Source: Rotaria sp. Silwood1 (taxonomy: Eukaryota; Rotifera; Eurotatoria; Philodinida; Philodinidae). Taken from it: DNA of 64,000 nucleotides. The position numbers and the translations under genes are program-made. Shown here one piece after another: positions 57,245 through 64,000 of this stretch; position 1 is the first letter of the stretch, and the number at the start of each line of letters is the position of its first letter. The notes under the pieces were generated by a model. It saw nothing but the letters and a program-made list of their open reading frames with translations, had not been told where the DNA came from and searched no databases. The DNA lies in NCBI GenBank assembly GCA_905250075.1, contig CAJNOP010000720.1, positions 1-64,000 of the forward strand. Reading direction: 5' to 3'.

Positions 57245-60200
57245 CTTACACATATTGAACCAATTTGTTTGAAAATATATTCTGCATGAATAAAAGACTT
57301 ATATCTAATAGGACATTCTAATTGTTTGAATTGTGTAAAATTTTTTTTAAGATTGTTTTCATCTTTCGATAAATAAATAAATTCATTTTTATAAATTGAA
57401 TTAAATAAAACTTGAAAACTACTAGCAAATGTAGTTAAATGTGTAGAGAAACATTGTGTTTTATAATGATCTGTTAATGGTCCAACCTAGTTAATACATT
57501 AGAATAATTGAAAAAAATATTTGCAATAAAAAAACATAATATAAGTGTAATCATACCCATAAACCATCTGATTGCCAATTATTATTTTTATCAAGATAAT
57601 AACAACCAGATGTATAAGTACGTAATTCATAATTAGATGTAAAATTAAAAGGTTCATCAAATATAAGTAAACTATTGATTGATTTTTTTATACAGAAATT
57701 TTCTATTTCTGTTGAATTAAATTCTCGTAAACCAAATATAATTAATTTATGATTTGATATTTGTCGATTATCAATAAAATATTTATAAATACCTTCTTTT
57801 GTTAAATCTATTAAAAAAAAAGATAAATTTGCTTTGTTTTTCTTTTTTTTTTTTCAAACGAGAATAAATATACTTACTCGATGGACAGAATAATAACCAT
57901 TTATCAATATCAATTTTTGAACTATTCATATAAGGTATACCATCAAATTTATAAATAAATATATAACCAATATTAATATCAAATGGTCGTATTTCAAAAT
58001 GTAAAGATATAGTTAAATTTTTATTAATTATTGTTTCATTTATATGAATAATATTTAAATAAAATGATTCTGTACTATTTATTAAAGTAACATTTTGTAA
58101 AAACATTTTTGGTAATATAAAATTTGAATCACGAAAAATAAAAAATTCAATTGGTTGTTTATTATTCGTATATATAAAAATTTCATTTTCAAATTGATCA
58201 AATAAAGATAATGATATAGCTGTTGACATATTTGTATTTGTTGATATTTGAAAATTAGCATCAGCTGGAGCTAATGAATGTATTGTTGACTAAAATAAAA
58301 TAATGTAGATATTAATTTTTAGATTATATAATTAATTCTACTCGAAATATAATAGTAGTATTTTTTAATAAATTTGTTTGAATATTAGATGGAATATAAA
58401 TTTGTTCAAATGATTTATTTAATAAAGATTCAATTGTTGTAGTTTCTATATCAACTAATAATGATGATGATTTCATTGTTATTTTTTGTCCAATATTTAA
58501 ATGAATTTTTAATATTGAAGTAATTAATAAAATAGTTTCATTTGCTAATTTACTAATTTCATTTGCCTATTAATATTAAAATTTTAAATAAAAAATAACA
58601 AATAAATACTATAAATTTACTGTCTTCTGTTGATAATAATGTATTCGAGTTGTTTGTACTGTTTCTTTTGAAAAATCATTATCTATATATATATATATAA
58701 ATTTAATCAATAAGTATTTGTTATCATAATAAACAAAGCTGTTAGTACAATTTTTATGAAACTAAAAGTGTGACTACTAAATGCTAATTTTGCAGAGAAA
58801 TTATTTAATTTTTTTTGGATATTTTGAGAAACATATCTTTATTTTCATTTTATTTAAAATTCTTCCATACATTTAATAAACATACAGTCTGTAATCGTAT
58901 ATTAACAATATCTATTGCGATCTGTGGGAGGGGATAACGTACAAAGATTGTATTTCAAAAACAACAATTTTACTTAGATTTAACAAAATAAGTTCGGGAT
59001 CATCATCATAATCATTAAATATATTATTTTGTTGAATCGAATTAGTATTAAGAAAAAATCCTCGTTGTTGTAATGGTGCATTAATAGCCTAAAAAATGAA
59101 GATATTTATTTATTTTTTTTTTATATCGAAATAATATTCTTACAGTTAAAACATTATTAATACAATAAGAAATTTGTGTAGCTGCATATTTTGCATCTTC
59201 ATAGGAAACTCTCATAGAAATTGCTTTAAGTCTACAAGCAAGTTGATAACATTTTTGTGATGCAAGTATCTTATTAAAATAAATAAATATATGTATAATT
59301 TAATAGAAGCAAAAAAAAAAGATAGATTAGTTACAGATGTTGTTCTTGTGAGTTCATTTATCGATTCAGTTAATTGTACAAGATTACTTGCTTGTAATTT
59401 AATACTATCAATAGTCGTTATGGCAAGATTAGTAGTTACTTTCATAAGATAATCGCGTGTTTTTGCTAACATATTTAATTTATTAGTATATTCATTAACC
59501 ATTGAACTATTTGTTTGTTTATATGTCTATTCAAATAATAACGTTAACATCATAAAACAAAAAAATTCATAATTTATACCTCAGATCGTTTTTGACTACC
59601 TAAAGGTGATATTGAAATTTTTTCAGCAGGAATACCATCTACATAAAAAAAAATAAATAAATATTTTAATATCTATAAAACAAAAACAAAAAAAACAAAG
59701 ATAATCTATGATATATTTACTTTTAATAGCTATTTCCAATTCATGTTTATTTCTTTTATTTAATTCTTGTGAAACTATAGTAACTGTTTGTATAACAATA
59801 TTTTGATTACCACTAGCAAGAGCTTGTCTAATAGGATCATTAGTTTTTTTATTATCAATATTTTGTATAATATTAATAAATGTATTGATTGATATTTCAT
59901 CCAAAATAACAACAATAGGTTCTTCAATATGAAATTCTTTTACACAATTGAGTGTATCTCGAATATGAACTGTTATATTAAGTGATGATGAATTATTATC
60001 ACCAGCAGGTAATTTTATATCTAATGTTGATATTGTTGTGAAAGCAAGCATTACTAATTCTGAAGATTTTTCAGACCAAACTATAATTGAAAATGAACAA
60101 ATATTTTTAGTCTATCCTTTAATGTATATATATATAAATTCTTACGATAAAATGAATAATCTTGAATACCATCTTCATCAAACCAATCAGTACAATTAAT

Positions 60201-62289
60201 TGTAAATAAAGTATTGGTTGTACCATTTTCAGGATCAATTGAACAAGTACCATTTTCAGGTGGTTGATTAATAATAAAATCTAATGCACTTGAACTTGTT
60301 TCAGTATAAAATGTATAAACAACTTCAAAACGCCAAAATTCTATATTTGAATTATTAATAAATAATGTTTTTATAGCAGTAAAATTAGTTGTATTTAGTC
60401 CTTGAAAAGATATTTTATTGAAAAAAAAATGTTTTTTTTAATCAAATATATTTTTTACCAAGAAAATGAAGATTTTGAGACGAATCTGTATGATTAAAAC
60501 GAGTCCATTCTACAACAGTAGTCAATGAATCATTTGAACCTTGATAGATATTCCATTGAATATTTGATATTGCTCTATAATGACCAGTACAAACAGAAAA
60601 TAGAGCAACTTGTGTACTTGGATTAATATATTGATAATCAAGATTTGGTGAACACATTGTTGAAATAACACAACTATATATTTTAATATATATATGTCTA
60701 AAATTATAGACTATCAAAAAAATGATAACTTACGCAACAGCAATGATTGAAGTACGAGTATTGTCAACTCTTACAAGTAAATAACCTGTAGCTTGAGATG
60801 TCATGTTTCGACGATTAATCATAAAAACACTAAATTGATATGTACGATCATATTTTAATGATTTAGCTGGAATTGTTACTGATGATTGAGAATCATCCGT
60901 AGAATTGTATCGCCATGCTAGCATATTATCTAAACAAAAAAAAAGAAACAAATTCATCACTTAATAATATAAATTAAATGCTTATGTGTATACCAGCTCG
61001 ATTTGAAAAACATGAACTAGTGTTCTCATAAATATAAGAATCTCTTCCCATATGTGTTGAATTATAAAGTCTACACCTATAGCGATAGGTCCAATCCTGA
61101 AATTGTTATTTTAAGATAAAAAAACAAAAAAATCTTAGAATAATAAGAATATCAATACTTACACTAGCATTGAACATAGTCTCATCAGGATTGATCGAAT
61201 GTTTACCAGGATCAAGTATAAGGTTTTCTTCATAACTGCTTGTAATGAGAGATGTACCAAATTTGACAAGATTTGCAGTAATACCTGATGGATTGATTTT
61301 AACAAAAGCAGACTGAGATGAAAACAGATTAGATAAAGCTTGCATGGTTACAGTTAGTTTTAATTCATAAACACCGTAAGATAAAGTTCTTGCTGGAATA
61401 AATAATTCATTTAGAGTTAAGTTTATTGATGGATCAATGGTTGCTTGAACAGTACAGTTTGGTGTACAATTAAAAATTGACCATTTTGCTTCAATTTCAA
61501 GTGATTCAGCACAATTTAATGTAAGCGTTGCACTGATATAGAAATCTTGACTTCGCCGAAATTGTAACGGAATTTCTAACGATGAGGGAGTCGGAAATAG
61601 TGTCATCGTAGGTCGAAAACAAGCTAATATAGAATACATTTGAAGAAGTCTCAAGTACATTCATCAATATGAACAAATCATTACTTTCTTCAATGATGGA
61701 AGTCGTAGTAGACCGTGTTGTTGATTTAACAGTAGTTGTTTGTATTGTACTTTGTACTGAATAGAATGAATCATTTTTTATATTACATGAAAGAGCACTA
61801 CTCACTATATTGACTGGTAGTTTCTTCCTTGCTGATTTCGGTCGATGTTTCTTCCTGTGATACGTTCGTTTCATCTTAAAATATCAAAATAATACAAAGT
61901 TATCTTAGGATTTCAATCCAAAAATTTTTCTTATTGGCTCTTTATTGTATGTACAGTAAAATTTATTAAAGTCTAAATCCATCTTTCATTTTAGACACAA
62001 GTCAAATTAAAAGACGTCGTCATTTTTAAACCGTTTCAGCACTTTAAAACCTGTAGAATGTATTTGAAACTTTATGATATAACACTTACTACAATAGTTG
62101 CTTGATAAAACAAACTTCTGAATACCATTGATGTATTGATTTGTAATAAATATGTTCCCATAGCTATCAAATGCAGCAGCTAAAGGCTGACATACTTCAT
62201 CAAGCTCTGAGCACCATGACTTTGAACAACCAATTAAACATTGAAATCCATTAGCTCTTACTCGAACGATACGTTGATTACCACTATCG
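57245..62289 (-). CDS. NHL-REJ-GPS protein (polycystin-1-related), 5' partial
   Basis: About sixteen exons read from 62289 to 57245 with introns of about 50-70 bp. The 5' end is cut by the N gap. First comes an NHL repeat segment (GNQRIVRVRANGFQCLIG, YGNIFITNQYINGIQKFVL). Ser/Thr/Glu-rich linker exons follow near 61874-61815 and 61762-61685. An REJ-type region runs 61627-58975 (SLEIEAKWSIFNC, PARTLSYGVYELKLTV, TYQFSVFMINRRN, NIQWNIYQGSN, CTDWFDEDGIQDYSFY, NITVHIRDTLNCVKEF, TTNLAITTIDSIKLQ). The GAIN-like part follows (SISLHF-type strands at 58000, SGCYYLDKNNNW at about 57600). Last is a GPS motif, KTQCFSTHLTTFA, with the HL/T self-cleavage site. After it only about 55 residues follow with no membrane helix, where polycystin-like relatives have PLAT and multiple membrane segments. 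So the gene looks 3'-truncated or encodes a secreted form. Joining the NHL exon to the REJ exons is inferred from strand and order and from similar bdelloid proteins. Confidence 0.8.
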
Positions 62290-62299
62290 NNNNNNNNNN
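62290..62299. other. Assembly gap (10 N)
   Basis: Ten Ns interrupt the NHL-coding sequence. Sequence to the right may not be truly adjacent. Confidence 0.99.
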
Positions 62300-64000
62300 A
62301 AAAAAAAGAACTTTTCATAATTTTGGAATGGCTCATTTACATGCTTCGACACTTCTCAATTTCATAACTGTTTCCTCTTAGTTCGATGTTTCACATAGGG
62401 AATATCAAACAGTGGTGAAGCTATCTCATTAGTGTTTGTCATAAATGAAAGGATTGTTTTTTTATCTTAGAAATTAACATTCATGAAGATCTATAAAGCA
62501 CAAGATTTATAGCATTACCTGGACTTGTGTCGATATATTCAAAAACAATAAACCAGAATATCAAACCACGAATGAGCCACATATCCAAAACAGTGTGTAT
62601 TATCCAAGTGTGATTCTAAGTCGTGTCACTAAACTATTTTCAATTTATTCTGAAAAGATGTAAATAATATAAAAACCAATTAAAAATGTGGTTTTTCTAC
62701 TTTATTTTTTGAAAAGTATTTTTTGCAAGAAACCGTAGCTATTATATTATAGTTTAATTTTGAACAAGAATTTTCTCGTTGTTTTGTGCACTAAAGAGGC
62801 TGGAAATTCAAAGAATATCTAACAGTAGAAAACATTCTTCATAATTTGAATTTATATGTTGGTTATCCGGTACAAATTGTTATAGAAAATATATTTTACT
62901 TTTGCAACATGCTAATCGTTTTAATCCACATTGTTTTTACCTTTAAGATTCAAGACAGAGAGTAACAAGTCAATGTTATTCTATTTAGATTTTCAACTAC
63001 AGGATCTTCCTTATACTGTCCGAAAATGATTTTGGACTTTGATTTGCTATAATTCACAACATGACTACAGTGTCGAGTTTTTAAAATATTGATTTAACTG
63101 TTATATTATAAGAAACTTGTTTTGATGAACATACACTTAAAATACATTGGCTAATGAAAAGCAGAAAGTGGATGTAGATGTCGAGACAGAATATACCCAC
63201 ATCCACATCCTTTCACTGCTTTATTGTTCTGATTCTGTCTGTCAAAACAAAAACCTTTTGAGACCAATTGTTTATATAAACGCATAGAACTAAGAGCCCT
63301 AAAGATAATGGCAACTTTATACAAATAGAAAATCACGTTTGTCGAACGTTGTTCAGATCCTATGGAAATACACTCATAACTGTAGAAAAATGACAAAAAA
63401 TTAAAAAATACTTTATCAATATTCTGAGACCACCGTAGATTTCTTTGTTTTTCTCTTTATTGGGAATAATAGTAGCCGGTAAATCAGAATATCATACCTT
63501 GCTTATCTATAAGAAATGCACGACAAATTTTACAGCTCCACGAAGCATTTAAAATAGTATAGTATTAAACATGGAATGAGAATTAAAGTGAAACATGGTT
63601 AGATATAGATAAATTGTGACAAAGTAGTATCAATTTATCATGATCGCAGATATTTGGATTCATTTATGAGTAAATACTGGCAAAATCATGACTAACAAAT
63701 AGTATGATAATTTAAATGTCAAATAGTATTTTACGTGATATAACTATAAACATCACAAAAAAACATTGTAACTTAAGCTTTTTCTTTAGTTAAAATATGT
63801 GAATGGAATAATTTCTAAAGTTTGACTTTCGTAGACGGCCTTAACTCTTTTGATCCGAAATTATTTTTTTATAGTCAAAACTTTTACTACATATAAATAA
63901 TCCCGTACTCAAAGTGGGATTTATTTATTTATCAGACATCAATTAATTATGATGATATTTCAGCACACTCATACTCACATCCTTCATATTTCTAGATCTT
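62300..64000. other. Region right of the gap, no gene seen
   Basis: AT-rich; the expected upstream NHL exons are not recognised in it. It contains one telomere-like palindrome (63158-63222). No other feature is supported. Confidence 0.5.
63158..63222. repeat. Telomere-like palindrome with extended stem
   Basis: GTGGATGTAGATGTCG, the loop AGACAGAATA, then TACCCACATCCACATCC. The stem extends past the repeat arms: AAAGCAG on the left pairs with CTGCTTT on the right, so here the palindrome includes non-telomeric flank. Confidence 0.8.

Noticed and set aside
63833-63860. TTAACTCTTTTGATCCG as a possible piggyBac end
   Set aside because: Only one end is visible and the match to the complete element at 36882 is weak.
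1-64000. tRNA and rRNA genes
   Set aside because: No A/B-box pair, cloverleaf or rRNA block was recognised by eye. A covariance-model search would be needed to exclude them.

Overview
The window looks like bdelloid rotifer nuclear DNA (class Bdelloidea, Rotaria/Adineta type). This rests on AT-rich sequence, spliceosomal introns of roughly 50-70 bp, gene families I recognise as expanded in bdelloids (F-box/LRR proteins, ADP-ribosyltransferase-TPR proteins, NHL-REJ-GPS proteins, a multispanning membrane family with a conserved C-terminal domain), bacterial-type genes beside animal genes, and dozens of short arrays built on TGTGGG, the telomeric repeat reported for bdelloids. The assignment is inference; no marker gene was searched. 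Ten Ns at 62290-62299 show a scaffold join.

Layout. 1-5.2 kb: sparse DNA with a decayed tandem array of LRR exons (2891-3618). 5.3-6.8 kb: an intact LRR-NEL protein related to bacterial effector E3 ligases, with serine at the catalytic cysteine position. 7.5-8.1 kb: a hAT-like foldback element with an 8-bp target duplication. 9.4-15.2 kb: a small unrecognised gene, the end of a coiled-coil gene, and an F-box pseudogene with four in-frame TGA codons. 16.1-17.2 kb: a rhodopsin-like GPCR. 19.9-20.4 kb: a beta-lactamase-like pseudogene cut by a TGTGGG array. 21.2-22.7 kb: foldback elements. 23.1-25.8 kb: a secreted or type I membrane protein. 27.1-28.0 kb: a nicotinamidase with an N-terminal membrane or signal segment. 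28.6-29.1 kb: a second hAT-type MITE. 32.9-33.7 kb: one TA-flanked MITE nested in the centre of another. 35.3-36.7 kb: a membrane protein pseudogene. 36.9-38.8 kb: an internally deleted piggyBac element carrying nested MITEs. 42.3-45.5 kb: a decayed purple acid phosphatase. 46.2-48.3 kb: an intact ART-TPR gene. 50.3-51.3 kb: a secreted GRDP-like exon beside a foldback. 55.7-56.7 kb: a beta-propeller-like single-exon gene. 56.7-56.9 kb: a GCC-rich hAT-type MITE. 57.2-62.3 kb: a multi-exon NHL-REJ-GPS gene. The rest is AT-rich DNA in which I see no genes.

The main recurring structure is about 25 small palindromes in which a degenerate (TGTGGG)n arm is followed, after a short loop, by its complement. 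Wherever both arms are present the G-rich arm comes first. That is the geometry of head-to-head telomere fusions. Several abut broken or ending genes. With the pseudogenes, nested DNA transposons and bacterial-type genes, the picture is of an accessory, possibly subtelomere-derived region. The genes do not form a pathway.
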